Position numbers and translations under genes: made by a program
NCBI GenBank assembly: GCA_937141995.1
Contig: CAKZQX010000793.1
Coordinates: forward strand, 1 to 5,055
Source of the DNA: an uncultured Chloroflexaceae bacterium
GTDB taxonomy: Bacteria; Chloroflexota; Chloroflexia; Chloroflexales; Chloroflexaceae
DNA length: 5,055 nucleotides
Direction of reading: 5' to 3'
In this document: in pieces, positions 1 to 5,055 of the stretch
Layout of the letters: each line of letters begins with the position of its first letter
How positions within the stretch are numbered: the stretch's first letter is position 1
Notes under the pieces: model-generated
What the model saw: only the letters and a program-made list of their open reading frames with translations
Database searches by the model: none
Told to the model about the DNA's origin: nothing

Positions 1-2
1 TC

Positions 3-15
3 AAGATCAGATCTT
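3..15. repeat. 13-bp perfect dyad (AAGATC-A-GATCTT)
   Basis: A perfect palindrome with 6-base arms around a central A lies in an AT-rich stretch (about 1-72) that contrasts with the GC-rich remainder. The one-base centre makes an RNA hairpin unlikely, so if it is functional it would more likely be a protein-binding site. No gene start is visible next to it, so this may be chance. The rest of positions 16-72 shows no coding or RNA feature that I can support. Confidence 0.3.
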
Positions 16-72
16 TTAATCCATGATAAAGATGCTCAAAATTCTTACTACGCTGATAAGTAAATACGTGAG

Positions 73-121
73 CCCGTAACCCGTAACCCCTAACCCCTAA
101 CCCCTAACCCCTAACCCCTAA
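73..121. repeat. Telomere-like heptamer tandem array (CCCCTAA/TTAGGGG)
   Basis: Seven head-to-tail 7-bp units are visible. Two are CCCGTAA variants (73-79, 80-86) and five are perfect CCCCTAA (87-93, 94-100, 101-107, 108-114, 115-121). On the minus strand this reads (TTAGGGG)n, with G4 runs separated by 3-base TTA spacers, the classic G-quadruplex pattern. The array directly follows the minus-strand channel gene and overlaps its last codon and stop, so it would form the start of that transcript's 3' untranslated region. Because 7 is not a multiple of 3 and both strands contain a stop trinucleotide (TAG or TAA), about three units place a stop in every reading frame on both strands. From general familiarity, similar short arrays occur between genes in Chloroflexus-type genomes; this could not be checked here. 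Confidence 0.95.
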
Positions 122-654
122 CCCCCACTCCTGGCGCGCTTATTCTGCCCCACATACGGCTCCTCCCGTGGCGACAAGAGCGTCACCCCGGTTGAGGCCA
201 GGATACCCAGGATCAGGTAGCCTGTCAGCGCTTGCATCGCTGCCAGTACGCGCCCCAGTCCCTGCGGTTGCAGATCGCCATAACCCAGCGTGGTGAACGT
301 GACAATCGAGTAGTAGATACAGGTCGAGAACCGACTCGTAACCGGATTCCCATCCCGGGTGGTATCAACAATGCCCAGAATCTGGTACATCCAGCCAAAC
401 GCCACCAGCAGCAGCGCCAGATTGAGCAAGATTAACCCGATGTCCATCAGCATATGCTCCGTGCCGCCCAGCACCTGGCGCACCTGTGTCACCAGCAACC
501 AGAGAAACATTACAACAAACAGCCCGCCAAAACCAACAATGACGATAGTTCGGGGAACACCGGTCGGCAGAAAGCGCGTCAGCGAGATCCAGATCCCCCC
601 GGAGATAATGAACAGCACAAAAATTGTCGAAGCCGCAATCGTACGCTTAACCAA
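118..654 (-). CDS. Small potassium-channel family protein (Ion_trans_2 pore, four membrane helices)
   Basis: This 178-aa integral membrane protein probably conducts K+ across the cytoplasmic membrane as a tetramer. The selectivity filter T122-L-G-Y-G-D127 is intact and is preceded by a pore helix (about 110-121, ending SIVTFT). Hydrophobic segments lie at about 6-25, 36-57, 70-95 (outer helix) and 135-160 (inner helix, with candidate hinge glycines at 145, 150 and 156). The pore module is therefore the usual two-helix type, with two extra N-terminal helices. There is no run of S4-like arginines, so voltage sensing is not supported. The tail after the inner helix is only about 18 residues, with no room for an RCK/TrkA or cyclic-nucleotide-binding domain. 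The start is TTG (652-654): a strong Shine-Dalgarno sits just upstream, and an in-frame TAG lies four codons before it. The stop TAG (118-120) and last glycine codon come from the heptamer array. The gene is divergent from the Mut7-C gene. Family assignment is firm; gating and ion preference are inferred. Confidence 0.93.
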   Translation of the reverse strand: MVKRTIAASTIFVLFIISGGIWISLTRFLPTGVPRTIVIVGFGGLFVVMFLWLLVTQVRQVLGGTEHMLMDIGLILLNLALLLVAFGWMYQILGIVDTTRDGNPVTSRFSTCIYYSIVTFTTLGYGDLQPQGLGRVLAAMQALTGYLILGILASTGVTLLSPREEPYVGQNKRARSGG

Positions 655-658
655 AGCT

Positions 659-666
659 ACCTCCTA
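659..666 (-). promoter_or_regulatory. Shine-Dalgarno fixing the TTG start of the channel gene
   Basis: On the minus strand this reads TAGGAGGT, nearly a full anti-16S match, with AGGAGG five bases before the TTG start codon at 654-652. The first three bases (TAG, plus-strand 664-666) are also an in-frame stop, so translation cannot begin further upstream. Together these make the unusual TTG start well supported. Confidence 0.88.
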
Positions 667-811
667 CACGTTCACTTGCATTTTTTGAACTCCACCAATC
701 TCAATCAGGCCCGGCCGGCGTTGCGTACATTGCCCACCACCGGCCCGATCTTGCTTGAGGAGTGCAATAAACGTACCAACGACAAAGCATGCTGCAAAGT
801 TGTTGCGCGTC

Positions 812-820
812 TGGTACAAT
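812..820 (+). promoter_or_regulatory. Extended -10 promoter for the Mut7-C gene
   Basis: TGG followed by TACAAT fits the extended -10 consensus TGn-TATAAT with one mismatch in the hexamer. No good TTGACA-like -35 is seen 16-18 bp upstream, which is tolerated in extended -10 promoters. Transcription would begin near 827, inside the AGTTCTC repeat, giving a leader of about 32 bases before the ATG at 859. This was called from sequence pattern only. Confidence 0.5.
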
Positions 821-822
821 GC

Positions 823-843
823 AGTTCTCAGTTCTCAGTTCTC
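823..843. repeat. Triple tandem heptamer AGTTCTC
   Basis: Three perfect copies (823-829, 830-836, 837-843) lie end to end between the predicted -10 (815-820) and the start codon at 859. The predicted transcription start falls in the first copy, so the array would make up most of the untranslated leader of the Mut7-C gene. It shares the 7-bp period of the CCCCTAA array on the other side of the channel gene but not its sequence. Confidence 0.93.
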
Positions 844-858
844 GGTCCTTTATTCTCT

Positions 859-1614
859 ATGCCAAACGTTACCATTCACTGCCACGCCGAACTGAATGAT
901 TTCCTGCCGCGCGACCGGCAGGATACACCCTTCACGGTGCCCTGGGTGGACAACGGCTCGATCAAGAATCTGATCGAGTCGGTCGGAGTGCCGCACCCGG
1001 AGATCGGGCTGCTTTTGGTCAATAACGCAGCGGTCGATTTTACCTACCTGGTGCAGCCCGGCGATCAGATTGAGGTCTCCCCCAGTTCGGGTTCATCCGC
1101 GGGTGGGGCGCAGCCTGCTGTGCGCCTGCGTCCGCCGCTGACGACAACGCGTTTTATCCTCGATACGCATCTGGGACGGCTGGCGGGCTACCTGCGTATG
1201 CTGGGGTTTGATACGCTCTATCGCAACGACTTTGACGACCCGGAGTTAGCCCGCCTGGCGCACGATCAGACGCGCATCCTGCTGACCCGCGATATCGGGT
1301 TGCTCAAGCGTAGCCTGGTAATCTATGGCTACTTTGTGCGCGCAACTGACCCGGAGCGCCAACTGCGTGAGGTGGCACAGCGCTTTAACCTGGCACATGC
1401 CGCAGCCTCGTTCGAGCGCTGCATGCGCTGCAACGGTCTGGTGCAACGGGTGGACAAGGCGCAGATCGACCATCTGCTGGAGCCGCGGACGCGCCAGTAT
1501 TACCATGTCTTTCATCAGTGCCGGGAGTGCGGCCAGATCTACTGGCAGGGTTCCCACTTTGCGCGGATGCAGGCGGTGATCGAGCGCGTTATGCAAGCAA
1601 AGCACGACGAGTAG
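859..1614 (+). CDS. Mut7-C family protein: ubiquitin-like domain + PIN-like RNase + zinc ribbon
   Basis: This 251-aa cytoplasmic protein is a probable RNase of unknown substrate. Residues 1-75 match the Mut7-C ubiquitin-like (ThiS/MoaD-like) domain, with the typical stretches IKNLIESVGVPHPE (35-48) and VQPGDQIEVSP (65-75). A Gly/Ser/Ala/Pro linker (about 76-97) leads to the Mut7-C RNase domain (98-178), named for the C-terminus of the animal nuclease Mut-7. Its marks are FILDTHLGRLAGYLRMLGFD (99-118), with candidate acidic residue D102, D124/D126/D127, and LLTRD (141-145) with candidate D145. These resemble PIN-fold metal ligands. A zinc ribbon follows: C188-x2-C191 and C221-x2-C224. The length is normal for the two-domain version. 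The frame is open back to 454, overlapping the channel gene antisense, but ATG 859 is the only start codon near the domain boundary and falls directly before the family's N-terminus. No Shine-Dalgarno is visible. Domain calls are strong; catalytic activity is inferred from the family. Confidence 0.93.
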   Translation: MPNVTIHCHAELNDFLPRDRQDTPFTVPWVDNGSIKNLIESVGVPHPEIGLLLVNNAAVDFTYLVQPGDQIEVSPSSGSSAGGAQPAVRLRPPLTTTRFILDTHLGRLAGYLRMLGFDTLYRNDFDDPELARLAHDQTRILLTRDIGLLKRSLVIYGYFVRATDPERQLREVAQRFNLAHAAASFERCMRCNGLVQRVDKAQIDHLLEPRTRQYYHVFHQCRECGQIYWQGSHFARMQAVIERVMQAKHDE

Positions 1615-1649
1615 CGACCGGCGTACATGATGCATCCGGCAGAATGCTG

Positions 1650-1658
1650 TGCTATACT
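1650..1658 (+). promoter_or_regulatory. Extended -10 promoter for the macroglobulin-like gene
   Basis: TGC followed by TATACT is a good extended -10 element in the 79-bp gap after the Mut7-C stop. The expected start of transcription, near 1665, would give a leader of about 29 bases before GTG 1694. There is no clear -35 match about 17 bp upstream. It suggests the long gene can be expressed independently of the upstream gene, although read-through is possible because I see no terminator in the gap. Confidence 0.55.
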
Positions 1659-1683
1659 AACCGCGCCGTTACCGTTCAACTGT

Positions 1684-1688
1684 GGGAG
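1684..1688 (+). promoter_or_regulatory. Shine-Dalgarno (GGGAG) deciding the GTG start at 1694
   Basis: GGGAG ends five bases before GTG 1694. An in-frame GTG at 1682 would overlap this motif and has no ribosome-binding site of its own. A nearby ATG at 1690 is in another frame that leads only to a short, unsupported reading frame. These points favour GTG 1694. Confidence 0.7.
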
Positions 1689-1693
1689 AATGC

Positions 1694-4600
1694 GTGCGAA
1701 GGTTGCGCGCCATCAGTCGTATCTGGACTATTCTGCTGGGCATGGTTGTCCTGCTGCTGCTGTCAGGGCTGACCGTCCGGTTTGGGCTGCCCCACGCGCC
1801 CTGGCTGGCCCGACCAACGGTCACCATGACCCCCACAAGTGGCGCTGCCGATGTTGTGCCGCGCAGCCGTATCGTGCTGCAGTTTAGCCGACCTATGAAT
1901 CGCCACTCGGTGGAACAGGCTCTGCAGATCGATCCGCCCACTTCCGGCACACTTACCTGGACTGATGACGGGCAGACACTGCGCTTTCGCCCCGATCCGG
2001 CGCTCACCTCGGGCATTACCTACACCGTCAGCCTGGAAGCGGGCGCCCGTAGCCGCTGGTGGCGTCCGCTGGCGGAGCCGGTCCGAGTGGCCTTTCGCAC
2101 GGTGCGCTCACCAACGGTCCTTGCCGCTCTACCCAATGCCGCCGACATTCCGACCGACACGCCGATTGCGCTGGTCTTTAGCCGGCCGATGGTCCCGCCC
2201 ACGCTGCTGAACACGCCGGTTGAACTGCCGCAACTACGCGTTGAGCCGCCCCTGGCGGGTCCTGCGCACTGGATCGATGTCGATACGTTGCTCTTACGCC
2301 CCACCGCCCCGCTCCAGCCGGACACACGCTACCAGGCCACTATTGCCGGTCTAACTGATGTGCGCGGGGTGGAACTGGAGGAGCCGGTCACCTGGAGTTG
2401 GCACACGCAGGCACCGACCCTGCTGGCGTACACTCCCGCCGCCGATGACCGCTGGGTGGCTCCCCGGCAGCCATTGCAGTTGACCCTCGCGCAACCCCTG
2501 GACCCGGCAACCCTGCGCGAGCGGCTGGTCTTAACGCCGACCATGCCGATTGATCTGGCGACAGCTACTCTGCCTACGGGCAGCCAGGTGATCACCTTTA
2601 CGCCAACCGTGGACTGGCAACCGGATCACACCTACAGCGCCCTGTTCCGGCTCAGGCAGCATAATTCCCAGGAGGAGAGGGTTGCAGCGTCCAATCCATC
2701 CGCCGCAACTGTGACCTGGAGCTTTACCACCGCGCCGCAGCCGGAGCAGACCGGCAGCTTTCCCGGTCAGGGCCAGCTTCTGCCGCGTGGTCAATCGGTG
2801 CGACTCATCTTCAGCACCCCGATGGATGCAACTGCATTGAGCGCCGGGTTAACGCTTGATCCGCCTGTGGATGATCTGCGCGTGGATGTGGATGACACGA
2901 TGGTGCGCCTGCCGGCCGACTGGCAACCCGCGACCAGCTACACCCTGACCATTCCCGCCGATGTGGTTGATCGCAACGGGGTACCTTTACAGAATGAGTA
3001 TCGTCTGGACTTCCGCACCGCGCCCGCCGCTGCCAGCCTCAGTCTGCCGGAGGTTAACGCGCATATCCTGAGTGTGCCGGCCGCCGATCAGCCGGTTACG
3101 CTCACCGTTGAGCGGACCAATCTCACGGCGCTCGAGCTGGAACTCTATAGCCTGGATGCGGCAACGCTGCTACGCACGCTCACCTTCAGCCCCGCCGACT
3201 GGCGTGCGTTTCGCCCGGAGCGCTACAACCAGTCGCTCCTGCGCGCCTGGCGCGTGCCGCTCGATGATCCGCCGGATCAGACCATCCGGAGCCCCCTGTC
3301 GCTCGCGGCAACGGAAGCGGCCGCACCGCTGCCGCCCGGCGCATACTACCTGCACCTGAGCGCTTCCGAAGGACCGCAGGAAAATCTGGTGTTGCTGGTC
3401 TCGAATATTGAACTGCTCTTCAAACAGAGCGCAACCGAGGCGCTGGTCTGGGCGGTTGATCGTAGCAATGGTACCCCGCTGGCCGATCTCCCGCTGACGC
3501 TCTACCGGGGTGACGCGGTTGTGGCGCGTGGGCGCAGTAACGGCAGCGGATTGTGGCAGGTCGCGCATAGTCGCCGGGCGGATGATCCGCCCTACCTGGT
3601 GCTTGCGGGTGATCCGGCGCCGGCAGTGGTCAGCAGCGCCTGGCAGTTGCCGACTACGCTACCGGGCGCAGCTCCGGTGGATCTCGCACGTTACCGCAGC
3701 GTACTTACAACCAGCCGTCAGGCGTACACGGCAGGTGAAACGGTGCAGGTCGGTGGTTTTGTGCGCCAGGTTCTGTCCGATGGTACGCTGGCGCTTCCGC
3801 GTGCCGGAACGCCGCTCGAACTACTGGTGCAGCCGGTCAATAGTAACACGATTATGACCCGGACAACTGTGGCGCTTCCGGTGAGCGGTGTTGTAAGCGC
3901 CGGCTTGCAATTGGATCAACTACTCGCGCCCGGCGAGTACACCGTCCGCGCAACCGTTGGTGATGCCGTGGCGCAGGTACCATTCTGGGTGCAGGCTGAT
4001 GCATTATCATTTGACACAACATTCGCTGAGGCGGGAGCGGTCTTGCCCCTGCATGTCACCAGTGCTGCGGTTCCCGTTGCCGGAGCGGAGCTGAACTGGA
4101 GCCTGCGGGCCTCTCCGGTTGACCCGCGTCCGCCACCTGCGCTGCCGTCCGGTTTCTACTTTGGTAACCCGGAACAGTCACTCGCTCCGGCGATCATTCA
4201 GGCGGGGCACGGCCAGACCGATGCCGCCGGTCAGTTTGCCGTTCCCCTGGTTGATCCGGCTATGCTGACACGGACGCTGCACTATGCTGTTTCGGTTGAA
4301 GTGGAGGGGCCGGGTGGGACACGCAGCCAGGCCGCAACACGCGTAACGCTTGAACCGACCGGGACACGGGTTGGTCTGCGTCTGGCCGAACATATTGTCA
4401 CCCCGGGTGATCCGGCTGTGGTTGAAGCGCTGGCGCTGGATGCCGGCGGCGCACCCGTCTCCAATGCGCGCATCACCGTCGAACTCTACCAACGCACCTG
4501 GACGCAGTCGCCCGAGTCAACCGGTTTCCTGGAACCGCAGGACCGACTGCTCTTGACCCGCAGTGTCAGTGCCGACGACCAGGGTCGCCTGCGGTTAGAA

Positions 4601-5055
4601 CTGCCCGTGACGGCCAACGGCGAATATCGCGTGGTCGCGCGCGCCGACGTACTGAGTAGCGCGGCACCGTTCTGGGCAACGACTCCCGGCTACACCGGCT
4701 GGACGAATGCCGACGCGCAGATTGAAGTTATTCCTGACCGGGAGAGCTACCGGCCCGGCGATACGGCCCGGCTGCTGGTCACCTCGCCGTTTGAGATTGC
4801 GGCGGCCCTGGTGACGCTGGAGCAGAACGGCACGGTCAGCCCGCAAGTGCAGTCGTTGCGCGCCGGTGAACTACTGGACATCCCCATCACGCCGGAGATG
4901 GCCCCCAACACCTATATTGGTCTGGTTGTGGTGGAGCAGGGAACGGGACGCGCGCCGGCCGGTGTGCGTTATGGCTATGCCCGGTTGAATGTGGTTGCCG
5001 ACCTGCCGACGGTGACGACAATCATTACGACCGATCAGGAAACCTACATGCCGGG
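1694..5055 (+). CDS. Bacterial alpha-2-macroglobulin-like surface protein, 3' end beyond window
   Basis: This open frame of 1120 codons plus two bases has no stop and continues past the window. Bacterial macroglobulins trap or block proteases at the cell surface; here that role is inferred. A basic N-terminus (MRRLRAISR) precedes one hydrophobic helix (about 10-28), so the protein is exported and probably anchored. There is no lipobox cysteine, unlike Escherichia coli YfhM. Four Ig-like Big_5/SbsA-type repeats follow: about 43-137, 140-240, 241-347 and 354-443. They carry F-S-x-P-M motifs (M68, M166, M377) and end in F/W-x-T strands. Residues 444-570 and 571-660 look like early macroglobulin (MG) domains; 666-767 is the A2M_N (MG2) type, with SRQAYTAGETV at 674-684. 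Later MG domains show VTPGD near 902-906, ELYQRTW at 930-936 and DRESYRPGDT at 1015-1024. A last Y-M-P-G box (from Y1118) is cut by the window edge. No cysteine occurs in the 1120 residues, so any thioester Cys-x-Glu-Gln lies downstream. Large size and domain order fit the family well. Confidence 0.9.
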   Translation, partial: MRRLRAISRIWTILLGMVVLLLLSGLTVRFGLPHAPWLARPTVTMTPTSGAADVVPRSRIVLQFSRPMNRHSVEQALQIDPPTSGTLTWTDDGQTLRFRPDPALTSGITYTVSLEAGARSRWWRPLAEPVRVAFRTVRSPTVLAALPNAADIPTDTPIALVFSRPMVPPTLLNTPVELPQLRVEPPLAGPAHWIDVDTLLLRPTAPLQPDTRYQATIAGLTDVRGVELEEPVTWSWHTQAPTLLAYTPAADDRWVAPRQPLQLTLAQPLDPATLRERLVLTPTMPIDLATATLPTGSQVITFTPTVDWQPDHTYSALFRLRQHNSQEERVAASNPSAATVTWSFTTAPQPEQTGSFPGQGQLLPRGQSVRLIFSTPMDATALSAGLTLDPPVDDLRVDVDDTMVRLPADWQPATSYTLTIPADVVDRNGVPLQNEYRLDFRTAPAAASLSLPEVNAHILSVPAADQPVTLTVERTNLTALELELYSLDAATLLRTLTFSPADWRAFRPERYNQSLLRAWRVPLDDPPDQTIRSPLSLAATEAAAPLPPGAYYLHLSASEGPQENLVLLVSNIELLFKQSATEALVWAVDRSNGTPLADLPLTLYRGDAVVARGRSNGSGLWQVAHSRRADDPPYLVLAGDPAPAVVSSAWQLPTTLPGAAPVDLARYRSVLTTSRQAYTAGETVQVGGFVRQVLSDGTLALPRAGTPLELLVQPVNSNTIMTRTTVALPVSGVVSAGLQLDQLLAPGEYTVRATVGDAVAQVPFWVQADALSFDTTFAEAGAVLPLHVTSAAVPVAGAELNWSLRASPVDPRPPPALPSGFYFGNPEQSLAPAIIQAGHGQTDAAGQFAVPLVDPAMLTRTLHYAVSVEVEGPGGTRSQAATRVTLEPTGTRVGLRLAEHIVTPGDPAVVEALALDAGGAPVSNARITVELYQRTWTQSPESTGFLEPQDRLLLTRSVSADDQGRLRLELPVTANGEYRVVARADVLSSAAPFWATTPGYTGWTNADAQIEVIPDRESYRPGDTARLLVTSPFEIAAALVTLEQNGTVSPQVQSLRAGELLDIPITPEMAPNTYIGLVVVEQGTGRAPAGVRYGYARLNVVADLPTVTTIITTDQETYMP
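1820..3022 (+). other. Four tandem Ig-like (Big_5) repeats within the macroglobulin-like gene
   Basis: Four consecutive modules of about 90-105 residues each follow the same plan. An opening P-x-x-G/A segment is followed by a strand ending F-S-R/T-P-M, then a D-P-P or E-P-P segment, then an x-P-x-T-x-Y strand, and a closing F/W-x-T strand. The closing strands are FRTV (134-137), WSWHT (234-238), WSFTT (342-346) and FRTAP (440-444). The third copy is degenerate: its F-S-x-P-M site reads LAQPLD. Such repeats usually act as stalks or spacers in secreted proteins. The boundaries are read by eye. Confidence 0.75.

Larger units (their letters stand above)
655..858. other. Divergent intergenic region between channel and Mut7-C genes
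   Basis: This 204-bp stretch separates two gene starts on opposite strands. It holds the minus-strand ribosome-binding site (659-666), a GC-rich segment around 710-725, an 8-bp palindrome AGCATGCT (786-793) flanked by direct CAAAG copies (783-787 and 795-799), a rightward extended -10 (812-820) and a triple AGTTCTC repeat (823-843). No convincing -10 element for the leftward channel gene was found. A reading frame open on the plus strand across this region and into the channel gene has no coding support. Confidence 0.6.

Noticed and set aside
73..121. CRISPR array or true chromosome telomere
   Set aside because: The units are 7 bp with no spacers, so this is not CRISPR. The array lies inside the window, abutting a gene, with sequence on both sides, so it is not a chromosome end as seen here.
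454..858. N-terminal extension of the Mut7-C reading frame back to ATG 454
   Set aside because: It runs antisense through the channel gene, has a low-complexity composition rich in His, Gln and Asn, and the known family N-terminus begins at ATG 859.
1246..1635. 129-codon minus-strand reading frame
   Set aside because: It lies wholly opposite the zinc-ribbon and RNase part of the Mut7-C gene, has no recognisable domain, and is a shadow of GC-rich coding sequence.
1615..1660. Possible terminator after the Mut7-C gene (CCGG and GCAT/ATGC repeats)
   Set aside because: Only 4-base arms are available and no T-run follows, so it is not a convincing rho-independent terminator.
1627..1887. Short plus-strand frame starting ATG 1627 (also ATG 1690)
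   Set aside because: It overlaps the start of the macroglobulin-like gene in another frame. The GTG 1694 frame has a signal anchor and more than 1100 codons of family-like sequence.
2020..2794. Several minus-strand frames opposite the Ig-like repeats
   Set aside because: They are Arg/Gly/Ser-rich shadow translations without domains or ribosome-binding sites. The plus-strand frame is continuous and domain-rich throughout.
4178..4846. Minus-strand frames of 64-104 codons near the right end
   Set aside because: They are opposite macroglobulin domains and show no family features; treated as shadows.

Overview
The window looks like a GC-rich bacterial chromosome (about 60% GC by eye). It is most plausibly a filamentous anoxygenic phototroph relative in the Chloroflexota (Chloroflexus/Roseiflexus type). 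That placement is an inference from general familiarity with the combination of short heptamer tandem repeats between genes, a Mut7-C family protein, and a very long macroglobulin-like surface protein without a lipobox. No rRNA or marker gene is present to prove it.

Layout: positions 1-117 are non-coding, with an AT-rich stretch that holds a 13-bp dyad, followed by a telomere-like array of CCCCTAA heptamers (73-121). The array runs into the 3' end of a minus-strand gene (118-654) for a small four-helix potassium-channel protein with a TLGYGD selectivity filter. A 204-bp divergent intergenic region (655-858) follows. It carries the channel's strong Shine-Dalgarno, an extended -10 promoter pointing right, and a second heptamer array (AGTTCTC x3) in the predicted leader of the next gene. 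Plus-strand gene 859-1614 encodes a 251-aa Mut7-C protein: ubiquitin-like N-terminus, PIN-like RNase domain and C-terminal zinc ribbon. After a 79-bp gap with its own extended -10 promoter, a long plus-strand gene starts at GTG 1694 and is still open at the window end (1120 codons seen). It encodes a membrane-anchored bacterial alpha-2-macroglobulin-like protein, with four Ig-like (Big_5/SbsA type) repeats followed by macroglobulin domains. The thioester region would lie beyond the window.

The three genes do not form an obvious pathway: a membrane ion channel, a probable RNA-processing or toxin-like nuclease, and a surface protease-trap protein. Each seems to have its own expression signals. 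The least ordinary structure is in the non-coding DNA: two different 7-bp tandem arrays, one supplying the channel's stop codon and the other forming most of the untranslated leader of the nuclease gene. I see no CRISPR, tRNA, rRNA, insertion sequence or clear rho-independent terminator. I do not see a convincing new multi-gene system in this window.
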